Part shown: one piece after another, positions 41,731 to 50,435 of the stretch
Layout: every line of letters starts with the position of its first letter
Position numbering within the stretch: the first letter of the stretch is position 1
Assembly: GCA_965275905.1 (NCBI GenBank)
Contig: CBDHYJ010000077.1
Span: 76,773 to 140,772 of the forward strand
Direction of reading: 5' to 3'
Length of the DNA stretch: 64,000 nucleotides
Origin: CBDAQD01 sp965275905
Lineage (GTDB): Bacteria > Pseudomonadota > Alphaproteobacteria > Rhizobiales > JAJFHC01
Notes under the pieces: model-generated
Databases searched by the model: none
The model's input: only the letters and a program-made list of their open reading frames with translations
What the model was told of the DNA's origin: nothing
Made by a program: the position numbers and the translations under genes

Positions 41731-43291
41731 TCAGGAAGTGAGTCCGGCGGGCTTTCCCGCCCTGATCTGTTCGAGCCGCTGCTGCATGAACGCATCAAGC
41801 GCCTCGTCCGTGTCCTCGGCCATCGCCGGGCGCTCATACTCGTCGAGCATCTGTTTCCAGATCCGGTGCGCCCGCTCGTGCTCCCACACGCTGCCGTCGG
41901 CGCTCCACTGCTCGAACGTCGTGTTGTCGGAAACGGAGGAGCGCCAGAACGCGGTCTCGAAATTGCGCTGGGTGTGATCGCAGCCGAGATAATGCGCGCC
42001 CGGCCCGACCTCGGCGATGGCGTCGAGCGCCTGGGCTTCCGCGCTCAGATCGACGCCGCCGGCAAAGGCCTGGAGGGCCGCGCAGCGGTCGGCATCGATG
42101 ATGGTCTTCTCGTAGCCCATGGTGAGCAGGCCCTCGAGGCAGCCGGTCGCGTGGATGATGAAATTGACGCCGGCCAGAAACGCCGCCTGGAGCTGCATGG
42201 CGCTCTCGTAGGCCGCCTGGCTGTCCGGCACCTTGGACGCCGTGAGCGCGCCGACCGAATGGAACGGCACGCCGAGCCGCCGGGCCAGCGCCGACGCGCA
42301 GAACTGGATCTGCATGCCCTCGGGCGTGCCGAAGGTGGGAGGCGCCGGTCTGGAGCGAGATCGGGCTTGCGAACGTGCCGAAGGCTGAAGGCGCGCCCGG
42401 GCGGATAAGCTGGATGAGGGCGAGCCCCGCCATCGCCTCCGCCAAGAGCTGTGAAAGCGTGCCCGCCACGGTGACCGGGCTCATGGCGCCCGCGAGAATG
42501 AACGGCGAGACGACCGTGCACTGGTTGGCCCGCGCGTAGACCTTGAGCGCCCCCAGCATGGTGGCGTCGAGCACCAGCGGCGCGTTGACGTTCACCACCG
42601 AATAGAGCACGCAGTTCTCATCGACGAAGTCGTTCCCGAAGACGATCTTCGCCATCTCGACCGTGTCGCGGGAGCGCTCGGGCGCCGTCACCGCGCCCAT
42701 GAAGGGCTTGTCGTTGAGGCGCAGGTGCGCGGCGATCATGGAGAGGTGCCGCTCCTCGACCGGCACGTCGACCGGCTCGCACACGACGCCGCCCGAATGG
42801 TGCACGGCGGGCAGCATGTGGTGCAACTTCGTGAAGTTCTCGAAGTCCTCCATCGTCGCGTAGCGCCGGCCGCCCTCGATGTCGTGGACGAAGGGCGGGC
42901 CGAAGGACGGGCAGAACAGGGAATTAGCGCCGCCGACGGTGACCGTGCGGTCCGGGTTGCGGGCATGTTGCCTGAAGGTTTCGGGCGCCGAAGCCTGGAT
43001 GATCTCCCGGCACATGCCGGTCTCGAAACGGACCCGCTCATCCTTTACATCAGCACCGGCTTCCCTAAAGATTTCAAGGACTTCCGGGTCGTCCCTGAAC
43101 TCCATTCCGGTCTCTTTAAGTATTGAATCAGCGTTCTTTTCGATGAGTGCCAGCGCATCCTCGTCGAGCAACGTATAGACGCCGACCTTGCGCCGGATGT
43201 GGGGCAACGGCGGTGCGGCACCTGACTGTTCGCGCGCCTTCTTCTTCGACGCCCGGCCGCCGCCGCGCCGCCTTGCCCGGCGGTCAGCCAT
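41731..43291 (-). pseudogene. Trimethylamine methyltransferase (MttB) family protein with one frameshift
   Basis: Read through a single-base insertion near 42340, this encodes about 519 residues of the MttB superfamily. It has a basic N-terminal tail, then YTLLDEDALALIEKNADSILKETGMEFRDDPEVLEIFREAGADV, SFGPPFVHDIEGGRRYATMEDFENFTKL, LIQLIRPGAPSAFGTFASPISLQTG and, in the other frame, MQIQFCASALARRLGVPFHSVGALTASKVPDSQAAYESAMQLQAAFLAGVNFIIHATGCLEGLLTMGYEKTIIDAD. There is no amber codon or pyrrolysine position, so it belongs to the non-Pyl group that demethylates betaine-like substrates. ATG 43291 has GGAGG upstream. The sulfotransferase gene overlaps its start. Confidence 0.83.
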
Positions 43292-44138
43292 CGTTTCCTC
43301 CGACACCTCCGACACCGCCGGCGCGCCGGAGCGCCCGCTCGCGCAGGAGGTCATAATAAGGCTGGTGCTGGTCGAGGAAGCGCCGGAGCTTCGGCGTCTC
43401 TTTTGCGGCCGCCTCGAACTTCGCCTGGACGTCGGCCTCGTCCTCGGGCGGGCGCAGGCCGGTGGCCGTGGTCACGTCGCCGTGCCAGCCCGAGACCGAC
43501 TTCCACTCCTCCGGCAGGTCGTCCTGGGACATCGACTCCCAGGCGAGCGCCTGCTCGCGCTGGTCGAGCCCGATATGCGCGAAGAACCGGGCCACCGCCG
43601 CGTCCGGCTCGGCCTGCAGCGCCTCGGCCTCGATCACGAGCGGGTCGGCGCCCATGGCGTTAACCAGCCAGGCATAATGCTGCCACTGGGCCTCGAGCCC
43701 GATCTCGACGGCGGTTACGTCCTCGTCGAGCCGGTGATAGGAGACGATGGCCTTGCGCGGGTCGCGGATCAGGAACACGTTCGTCGTGGCGGCGGCGAAC
43801 TCCGGGTCGTCATAGAGCCGGGGCACCATGTAGTAGCTCATGTCCTTGAAGAAGACCGGACCCTCGTCGGCTGCGCCCAGGATCGCCGCGCGGATGTCCT
43901 CGTAGGTCTGCGGCTTGCCGGCCTCCGGCTCGAAATTGGGAAACAGCCGCACCGCCCGGTTGATGTAGTAGTCGTACATGAACGGCTCGTGGAAGCAGCG
44001 GCAGTCGCCGCGCGCGCGCATGATGCGCTCGACGGCCGTCGACATGGAGCGCGGGTGGCACCACAGCGCTATGACCGGGTGGCGGGGCACGGGGCTATCG
44101 CGGGTTTCCTGAACATGGCCGCAGTCTAGCGCAGGCAC
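43284..44138 (-). CDS. Sulfotransferase family protein
   Basis: This 284-residue protein has the PAPS-binding 5-prime phosphosulfate loop in ALWCHPRSMSTAVERIM near residue 25 and the 3-prime phosphate motif in FLIRDPRKAIVSYHRL near 120. FHEPFMYDYYINRAVRLFPNF lies between them. GTG 44138 has GGGGAGGG just upstream and is accepted as start. It overlaps the MttB-like gene by 8 bases and would be co-translated. Sulfonation of a small hydroxylated compound is the family reaction. Whether this one uses PAPS, and why it sits with a methyltransferase, is unclear. Confidence 0.82.
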   Translation of the reverse strand: MPALDCGHVQETRDSPVPRHPVIALWCHPRSMSTAVERIMRARGDCRCFHEPFMYDYYINRAVRLFPNFEPEAGKPQTYEDIRAAILGAADEGPVFFKDMSYYMVPRLYDDPEFAAATTNVFLIRDPRKAIVSYHRLDEDVTAVEIGLEAQWQHYAWLVNAMGADPLVIEAEALQAEPDAAVARFFAHIGLDQREQALAWESMSQDDLPEEWKSVSGWHGDVTTATGLRPPEDEADVQAKFEAAAKETPKLRRFLDQHQPYYDLLRERALRRAGGVGGVGGNDG

Positions 44139-44195
44139 TCACCCTCCCCGCAATTCCATTCGCGCGGATTGGTTTTTCTAATGCGGGGCATTAGC

Positions 44196-44234
44196 ACCGT
44201 CCCGGAAGCCCGCATGGGCTGTCCGGGACCGTTC
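44196..44234. repeat. Dispersed hairpin repeat, inverted copy
   Basis: CCCGGAAGCCC ... GGGCTGTCCGGG forms an 11-bp stem with a bulge. The reverse complement recurs at 59530-59561 (GGTCCCGGACAGCCC ... GGGCTTCCGGG). Confidence 0.65.
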
Positions 44235-44346
44235 CATACTCAGGCCTGAGTTCTTTGCGGCCCCGGTCTGCCCTGCGGGCAACCGGGGAACGATGACGGT
44301 GAATTCGCTCTCAACCCGTCAGCCCTTGTGCGGCGCGTCTCTTTAA

Positions 44347-44374
44347 CGTCGTTCCCGCGAAGGCGGGAATCCAG
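44347..44374. repeat. Intergenic repeat CGTCGTTCCCGCGAAGGCGG
   Basis: TTCCCGCGAAGGCGGGAA is a short hairpin followed by TCCAG. The same element begins the longer palindromic unit at 55015. Confidence 0.65.
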
Positions 44375-44408
44375 AACGGCATCGCCGTCAACTTCAGGAA
44401 GGCACTAT

Positions 44409-44460
44409 GGGTCCCGGGCTAGCAGCGCATCACTTCGTGCTGCGCAGCACACGGGATGAC
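44409..44460. repeat. Intergenic repeat with CACGGGATGAC end
   Basis: GGGTCCCGGGCTAGCAGCGC followed by a CACTTCGTG hairpin and ending ACACGGGATGAC. It resembles the copy at 47812-47857, which also ends CACGGGATGACA. Confidence 0.55.
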
Positions 44461-44495
44461 AATGTGGACGCAACAAGAGGCGGTCGCCGAAGCGC

Positions 44496-45476
44496 TCACC
44501 CCGCGCCATCCCCCTCCCCGGCGTAACGCACCCTGTCCGCCACGGCGGGCAGCACGGCGGCAATCGCCTCGCGCAGGCGGGCCGCGACGGCGTCGGCCAG
44601 CAGCACCGGCAGTTCGCCCAGTTCGCGCGAGCGGGCAACGAGCGTCAGTTCGCGCTGGAACCCGGGGATCGGCAGCGGATGGGTGGCAAACCCCATGCCC
44701 TCGACGGCGGCGTCGAGCAAGAGCGTCGGCGTCATGATGGCGAAGCCCCGGCCGGCCGAAACCATGGCCGCAACCATGGACGAGCGGTCGGCCTCGAACA
44801 CGCGCGGGATTTCGAGCCGGACTCGGCGCAGGTGCTGGTCGGTCCAGCGCCCGACCGGCAGGTCCGGCGAGAACCTGATCATAGGCAGGTCGCACGCAAG
44901 TGCCGCCAGATCGTCCACCGGCCCGGAAAACTCCGGCGGCGTCACCAGCACGAAAGCCTCCTTCATGAGGGCCGTGCGCTCCAGCCCGTCAACGTCGTAT
45001 AGCGCGTCCGACGTGATCACCACGTCGGCCTGGCGGTTGCGCAGCAGGTCCTGGTGGTCGGTGGCGAGCCCGGCATGGATCGCCACTTCAGGAATCGACA
45101 GGCGGTCGCGCGCCAGCGCCACGACCGTGGGCGTGAGCGTGGTGGCGATCGAGGCGAGGATGCCGATGCGCAGCATGGGCATGGGCGCGGAGTCGAGCCG
45201 GCGCACGTCCGATTTGAGATCCTCGATCTCGTTCAGGATGCGCGCCGCGCGCCGGTGCAGCGAGATGCCCGCCTGGGTCAGCTCGATGGGGCGCGAGGAG
45301 CGGTCAAGCAGTCGCGTGCCGAGCGCGTCCTCCAATGAGCGCAGGTGCTGGGAGGCGGCCGACTGGGTCATGCCCAGCATCTCGGCGGCGCGCGTCACAT
45401 GGCGCGTCTCGACCACGGTCGAGAACACCTCCATGGCGCGGAACAGGTTGAAATCGAAGCCAGAGCGGTTGGACAT
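44496..45476 (-). CDS. LysR family transcriptional regulator
   Basis: The 326-residue LysR-type protein has an N-terminal HTH (FNLFRAMEVFSTVVETRHVTRAAEMLGMTQSAASQHLRSLEDALGTRLLDRSSRPIELTQAG, residues 8-68) and a periplasmic-binding-like effector domain (LRIGILASIATTLTPTVVALARDRLS onwards). ATG 45476 is chosen; the 13-residue longer reading lacks a site. It is followed upstream by the molybdoenzyme gene in the same direction, 87 bases away, and probably controls part of the amine module. Effector unknown. Confidence 0.88.
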   Translation of the reverse strand: MSNRSGFDFNLFRAMEVFSTVVETRHVTRAAEMLGMTQSAASQHLRSLEDALGTRLLDRSSRPIELTQAGISLHRRAARILNEIEDLKSDVRRLDSAPMPMLRIGILASIATTLTPTVVALARDRLSIPEVAIHAGLATDHQDLLRNRQADVVITSDALYDVDGLERTALMKEAFVLVTPPEFSGPVDDLAALACDLPMIRFSPDLPVGRWTDQHLRRVRLEIPRVFEADRSSMVAAMVSAGRGFAIMTPTLLLDAAVEGMGFATHPLPIPGFQRELTLVARSRELGELPVLLADAVAARLREAIAAVLPAVADRVRYAGEGDGAG

Positions 45477-45563
45477 GGGCACACCGGATGCACTCTGAAA
45501 GCATAAAATAAGCAACAGCTAATTTAGTGGAATTCGCCAATGAAATGAAGGCACTTAGCACCT

Positions 45564-47672
45564 TCAGGTTGTTGCAACCCCCACCCGTGCATCATTGATC
45601 GTCGGGGCCTGGCCGATGGCGGCGGACTTATGAGAGACCAGCGTGTTGACCGTCGGGCCGCCGACGTGTTTACGCCAGAAGCCGTGGGTGATGACGACGA
45701 CGCCGGGGAGCGTGTCGTCGGTAACTTTCGCCGTCGCGCGGACCTCGCCCTGATGATTGAAGACGCGCACGGTCTCGCCATCGGCGATGCCAAGCGATCC
45801 CGCGTCGTCCGGGTGGATCCACACAGGCTGGACGTCGGAACCGGCGTTGAGGTTGGCGTAGCCGGAGTTCAGGAAGTGGTGGGTCTTGGGCGAAAGCAGC
45901 GTGAAGGGGTGGTCCGAAGGCTCGGCTTCGCAGTAGTCGGGGACGGGGTCGACGGTGGAAGCAGCATGCCTGTGCTCCTGTCCGCCGGTCCAGCCCTGGC
46001 GGTAGACCTCGAGGATGGCGCCGCCTTCGTCGGCGGCGGAGCTTGCGAACTCGACCTTGCCCGAGGGCGTCGGGAACCGGCCGTTGCCGTGCGGCAGGCG
46101 TTCGTCCGCCGCCCCCACCTTCAGCTTCGCGTAACCCGTCTCCATCAGGCCGTCGAGCGTGATGCCCTCAAGCTGAGGCGCGTTCCAGTCGAGTGCCCCT
46201 TCCATCAGCTCGCGATCGGAGCGGTGCAGGTCCTCGTCCTCCATCCCCATGGCGCGGGCGAGCCGGCGGAACAGCTCGGCATTGGAGAACGCCTCGCCCA
46301 CCGGTGCCACCGCCGGCCGGTTGAGCTGCAGCGAGAAATGCCCCCAGCTGAACATCAGGTCCCACTGCTCAAGCTGGCTCGCCGCCGGCAGCACGATGTC
46401 GGCATAGTCCGTGGCGTCGGCGGGGAAGATCTCGCTCACCACCGTGAAGAGGTCGTCGCGTTCGAGCCCGCGCACCACGCCCTCCTGGTCAGCCGGTGCG
46501 GTAAGCGGGTTGGCGTTGTAGACGAAGAGCGCCTTTACGGGCGGGTCAGCGTCGGTTTTGAGCGCGCCGGCCAGCCCGAAGACGTTGACCGCACGCCGGC
46601 CGGCCTCGATCAGGTCGGCGCGGGTGATCGCTCCCCGCGCGATCGGAAAGGTTGCCTGCGGGTGCTGGAACATGCCTCCGCCGACGTGGCGCCAGGCGCC
46701 GGTGAGCGCGGGAAGACACGCGACCGCGCGGACCGCGTCCGGCCCGTTGCGCGTGCGCTCCAGCGCCACGCCCGTGCGGATGGCCGTGGGGTGCGTCGAC
46801 ACATAGGCCCGGGCGAGCCTCACGATCTCGTCTTCGGGCACCCCGGTGATGGCGGCGGCGCGGGCCGGCGGGTATTGAGCGGCGCGGGCCTTCAGGTCTT
46901 CGAAACCCAGCGTGTGGTCGGCAACGTAAGCCGCGTCGACCGCGCCGTCCTCGACGATCTGATGGATGAGGGCCAGCGCCAGGGCCACATCCGTGCCGGG
47001 ACGCGGGCGGATGTGCCAGTCGGCGCGCGCGGCCGTGCGGCTGCGCAAGGGGTCGATCACCACCAAGGTCGCGCCCGCCTTCATGGCGTCCTTGACGAAA
47101 CGCCAGTGGTGCATGGCGGTCGAGACGATGTTGATGCCCCAGAGGATGATCAGCTTGGCGTGGGCAAAACTCTCCGGGTCGACGCCGCCGGTCGGCCCGC
47201 AGACCATGCGGAAGGCCCTGGACGCGCCGGAATTGCAGAAGGTGCGCTCGGCGACGGCGGCCCCCAGCCGGTTGAAGAAGCGGTCGCCGCAGTGCAGGCC
47301 GTTGAGCAGGCCTTGCGAGCCCAGATAGCTGAAGGGCAGGATGGTTTCCGCGCCGTGTTCGGCGATGATCGAGCGGAAGCGCGTGGCGATCTCGCCCAGC
47401 GCCTCGTCCCAGGTGATGCGCTCGAACTGCCCGGCGCCTTTCGGCCCGGTGCGCCGCAGGGGATGCAGGATGCGGTCCGGCGCATACATGCGCTTCTCGA
47501 ACGACTTTACTTTCGCGCACAGGACGCCGTGGGTGAACGGATGGTCATGGCGGCCGCGCACGGAGATCACCCGGCCATCGCGGACCACCGACTCCATGGC
47601 GCAATTGTCCGGGCAGTCGTGCTGGCAGGCGCCGTAGACTATGGTCTCGGCTGTGGTCTCGGTTTCGCTCAC
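45564..47672 (-). CDS. Molybdopterin-dependent oxidoreductase with N-terminal [4Fe-4S] site
   Basis: This 702-residue member of the DMSO reductase superfamily has Cys16, Cys20, Cys24 and Cys52 (CQHDCPDNC ... GVLCAK), the Fe4S4 motif. It also has Mo-bis-MGD binding segments (LLNGLHCGDRFFNRLGAAVAERTFCNSGASRAF; IILWGINIVSTAMHHWRF; ADIVLPAASQLEQWD) and a C-terminal cofactor-binding domain (FNHQGEVRATAKVTDDTLPGVVVITHGFW). No signal peptide is seen, so it is cytoplasmic. GTG 47672 with AGAGG upstream is preferred to the long in-frame extension to 47849, which reads through a repeat. Divergent from the FAD/GcvT gene. The substrate is unknown. Confidence 0.88.
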   Translation of the reverse strand: MSETETTAETIVYGACQHDCPDNCAMESVVRDGRVISVRGRHDHPFTHGVLCAKVKSFEKRMYAPDRILHPLRRTGPKGAGQFERITWDEALGEIATRFRSIIAEHGAETILPFSYLGSQGLLNGLHCGDRFFNRLGAAVAERTFCNSGASRAFRMVCGPTGGVDPESFAHAKLIILWGINIVSTAMHHWRFVKDAMKAGATLVVIDPLRSRTAARADWHIRPRPGTDVALALALIHQIVEDGAVDAAYVADHTLGFEDLKARAAQYPPARAAAITGVPEDEIVRLARAYVSTHPTAIRTGVALERTRNGPDAVRAVACLPALTGAWRHVGGGMFQHPQATFPIARGAITRADLIEAGRRAVNVFGLAGALKTDADPPVKALFVYNANPLTAPADQEGVVRGLERDDLFTVVSEIFPADATDYADIVLPAASQLEQWDLMFSWGHFSLQLNRPAVAPVGEAFSNAELFRRLARAMGMEDEDLHRSDRELMEGALDWNAPQLEGITLDGLMETGYAKLKVGAADERLPHGNGRFPTPSGKVEFASSAADEGGAILEVYRQGWTGGQEHRHAASTVDPVPDYCEAEPSDHPFTLLSPKTHHFLNSGYANLNAGSDVQPVWIHPDDAGSLGIADGETVRVFNHQGEVRATAKVTDDTLPGVVVITHGFWRKHVGGPTVNTLVSHKSAAIGQAPTINDARVGVATT

Positions 47673-47740
47673 GGCAGACCTCTGCTGTTTCCGGATGATG
47701 ATAGCGCAGGACGGGGAGCGACGCAGCGCCTCTCCCCTTG

Positions 47741-47859
47741 TCATGCCGGACAAGCGGAGCGCGATCCGGCATCCAGCGTGAAACGCCAAGCCTGAGTGTG
47801 GCGCTGGATCCCGTGTCTGCGGCGCGCCGCTTTGCGCTGCACCGCGCACGGGATGACAG
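47741..47859. repeat. Composite intergenic repeat between divergent genes
   Basis: Two related pieces are present: TCATGCCGGACAAGCGGAGC with CGATCCGGCATCCAGCG, and GGCGCTGGATCCCGTGTCTG ending CACGGGATGACA, with an internal GCGGCGCGCCGC palindrome. Similar pieces occur at 44409-44460 and 58635-58721. The 299-base gap otherwise contains only AT-rich sequence at 47878-47900 that may include the promoter of the FAD/GcvT gene. Confidence 0.6.
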
Positions 47860-47971
47860 AGGAGAGTGGCCGGGAAGCTATTATTAGAATCCCTAATGAT
47901 GAGCGGCGGGCGTTGCGCGGGCGCGGGCGGTCGTCTCTAGTTCGGGTCGGGACCAGCAGCGGGACAGGCGC

Positions 47972-50419
47972 ATGGCGGCACGGCCGAAAGAGGCGGAAAC
48001 GGTGATCATCGGCGGGGGCGTGATCGGCCTCTCCGTCGCCTATCACCTCGCCCGCCTCGGCGCCTCCGACGTCATCCTGCTGGAACGCAACCAGTTGACG
48101 AGCGGCACGTCGTGGCATGCGGCAGGCATCGTCGGCCCGTTGCGCGCGAGCTTCAACCTGACGCAGCTTTCGGTCTATGCGACCGAACTGTTCGAAACCC
48201 TTGAAGCCGAGACCGGCCAGGCGACGGGGTACCGGCGCACGGGCGGCCTGTGGCTTGCGCAGACCGACGACCGGCTGACGGAACTCAGACGCATCGCCGC
48301 CATGGGCGACATCACCGGGCTGCACGCGGAGATTCTCACGCCGGCGGAAGCCAGCGAACGCTCCCCGATGCTCGATGTGGCCGGGCTCACCGGCGCGCTC
48401 TGGGTCGAAGAGGACGGCCAGGCCAATCCGGTCGACGTCTGCATGGCCTATGCGAAGGGCGCGCGCGCGGGCGGGGTGCGGATTTTCGAGGAGACGGGCG
48501 TTGCCGGTGTCGTCGCGACGGACGGCGCGGTGGCGGGCGTGGAACTCGCGTCCGGCGAGACGATCCGCTGCACACGCGTGGTCAACTGCGCGGGCGCGTG
48601 GGCGTGCAACCTCGCGCGGAGCTCGGGCGTGACGCTGCCGCTCCAGGCCGTCGAACACATGTATGTGGTGACCGAGCCGGTCGAGGGCCTCAGCGCACCC
48701 TTCCCCATCGTGCGCGATCTCGACGCCCGCACCTATCTCAAGGAGGACGCGGGCAAGCTCGTGGTCGGCTGGTTCGAAGACAATGCCAAGGCCTGGCGGC
48801 CGGACGCAAGCGGGCCGGACGCACCGTTCCTGGAGCTGCCGGAGGACTGGGCGCAGGCCGAACCCTACGTGGAAGCCGCGATGGCGCGGATGCCCGTGCT
48901 GGAGCGGACGGGCATCCAGCATTTCATGGTCGGCCCTGAGAGCTTCACGCCCGACACGCGCCAGGCCATGGGCGAGGCGCCGGAGGTTCGGAACTATTTC
49001 GTTGCCGCCGGGTTCAACTCCATCGGCATCGTCTCGTCGGCGGGTGCGGGCAAGGTGCTGGCCGAATGGATTACCGGCGGCGAGCCGCCCCTGGACCTCT
49101 GGGACGTGGACGTGGCGCGTTTCGAGCCGCATCACGGGCAGCGTTCTTTCCTTGAGGCGCGTGTGGCCGAAGCGGTCTCGAACCAGTTCGCCATGCACTG
49201 GCCGTTCAAGCAGATGACGACGGGCCGGGACCTCAAGCGCTCCGTATTCCATGACGCGCTTGTGGCGAAGGGGGCGGTCATGGGCGCGCCGACCGGCTGG
49301 GAACGGCCGCTCTGTTTCGCGAAAAACGGCGAGCCGCGAGAGATGGCCTACAGCTACGGCGACCAGGCCTGGTGGCCTGCCGCCGCACGCGAGACACAGA
49401 CGCTCATGGAGGCGGTGAGCCTGATCGAGCTCTCGCCATTCGCGAAATTCGATATCGAGGGGGCAGACGCGCCCGCCTTCCTGCAGCGGCTCTGCGCCAA
49501 CGATGTTAATGTCGAGCCAGGGCGGCTGGTCTACACTCAGATGCTGAACAGGCGCGGCGGCATCGAGGCCGACGTCACGGTGACGCGGATCGCCGAGGAC
49601 CGGTTCCGCGTCGTGAGCGGAGCGGCCACGAGGCGCCGGGATCTGGCGCGCCTGTCCCGCGCGATCGGGGTCAATGAGCGCGTGGAGATCACGGATGTCA
49701 CCGACGCTCTCGCCGTGCTCGGCGTCATGGGGCCGGAAGCACGCACCCTTCTCGCCCGCCTGAGCGATGACGGCCTTGCCAACGATGCTTTCCCGTTCGG
49801 CGCGTCGCGGGAGATCGCGGTTGCCGGACAAACCGTCCGCGCGTCGCGGGTCTCCTACGTCGGCGAGCTCGGCTGGGAGCTTTACGTGCCCGTCGAACAC
49901 GCGGGCGCGGTCCACGCTGCCCTGTGCGAGGCGGGCGCGCCGCTGGGCGCGGGTCACATGGGGATCTTCGCCGTCGACGGATGCCGCCTCGAAAAAGGCT
50001 ACCGCCACTGGGGCCACGACATCGGGCCTGACGACACGCCGCTCGAGGCGGGGCTTGGCTTCGCTGTCGCCTGGGAGAAGGCCGGCGGCTTCATCGGCCT
50101 CGATGCGCTCAGCAGACAGCGGGAGACGGGCGTCACCTGCCGGCTCCTGCAGTTCAGTCTGGGTGAGGCCCACCCGCTGGTCCTTCATGACGAGCCGATA
50201 TATTGCGGCGGCACAATCGTCGGGCGGACGACGTCGGGCGCACGCGGTTTCCGTACCGGCCAGACGCTGTGCCTCGCCACTATCGCCTGTGAGGCGGGCG
50301 AGAGTGCCGACGACCTGCTCGCCCGCGACTACGAGATCGCCATCGCCGGCGAACGATTCCCCCTTACCCCGCTGAAGCGCGCGCCCTACGATCCGGGCGG
50401 CGCGCGGATGCGCAGCTAA
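47972..50419 (+). CDS. FAD-dependent demethylase with GcvT domain (dimethylglycine/sarcosine dehydrogenase-like), copy 1
   Basis: This 815-residue two-part enzyme resembles dimethylglycine and sarcosine dehydrogenases. The N-terminal FAD domain has VIIGGGVIGLSVAYHLARLG and TSGTSWHAAG, in which His49 is the residue that covalently binds FAD in characterised relatives. A linker FAO_M domain follows (about 375-430), then a C-terminal GcvT-type folate domain (about 435-810; YTQMLNRRGGIEADVTVTRI, YVGELGWELYVP, EKGYRHWGHDIGPDDTPLEAGLGFAV). It would oxidise an N-methyl group and pass formaldehyde to tetrahydrofolate. It is followed 16 bases later by a paralogue. Confidence 0.9.
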   Translation: MAARPKEAETVIIGGGVIGLSVAYHLARLGASDVILLERNQLTSGTSWHAAGIVGPLRASFNLTQLSVYATELFETLEAETGQATGYRRTGGLWLAQTDDRLTELRRIAAMGDITGLHAEILTPAEASERSPMLDVAGLTGALWVEEDGQANPVDVCMAYAKGARAGGVRIFEETGVAGVVATDGAVAGVELASGETIRCTRVVNCAGAWACNLARSSGVTLPLQAVEHMYVVTEPVEGLSAPFPIVRDLDARTYLKEDAGKLVVGWFEDNAKAWRPDASGPDAPFLELPEDWAQAEPYVEAAMARMPVLERTGIQHFMVGPESFTPDTRQAMGEAPEVRNYFVAAGFNSIGIVSSAGAGKVLAEWITGGEPPLDLWDVDVARFEPHHGQRSFLEARVAEAVSNQFAMHWPFKQMTTGRDLKRSVFHDALVAKGAVMGAPTGWERPLCFAKNGEPREMAYSYGDQAWWPAAARETQTLMEAVSLIELSPFAKFDIEGADAPAFLQRLCANDVNVEPGRLVYTQMLNRRGGIEADVTVTRIAEDRFRVVSGAATRRRDLARLSRAIGVNERVEITDVTDALAVLGVMGPEARTLLARLSDDGLANDAFPFGASREIAVAGQTVRASRVSYVGELGWELYVPVEHAGAVHAALCEAGAPLGAGHMGIFAVDGCRLEKGYRHWGHDIGPDDTPLEAGLGFAVAWEKAGGFIGLDALSRQRETGVTCRLLQFSLGEAHPLVLHDEPIYCGGTIVGRTTSGARGFRTGQTLCLATIACEAGESADDLLARDYEIAIAGERFPLTPLKRAPYDPGGARMRS

Positions 50420-50435
50420 CACAGAGGTGGCTTGA

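Larger units (their letters stand above)
44139..44495. other. Intergenic stretch holding three stem-loop repeats
   Basis: This contains three repeat copies: 44196-44234 (hairpin CCCGGAAGCCC/GGGCTGTCCGGG), 44347-44374 and 44409-44460. They separate the lysR gene from the sulfotransferase-MttB unit. The AT-rich stretch near 44165-44195 may contain the sulfotransferase promoter. No ORF is credible. Confidence 0.55.

Noticed and set aside
41731..43291. Pyrrolysine-containing trimethylamine methyltransferase
   Set aside because: The interruption is a one-base frameshift, not an in-frame TAG, and no pyl genes are in the window.
47673..47849. N-terminal extension of the molybdoenzyme
   Set aside because: The extension translates a dispersed intergenic repeat; GTG 47672 with AGAGG begins just before the FeS motif.
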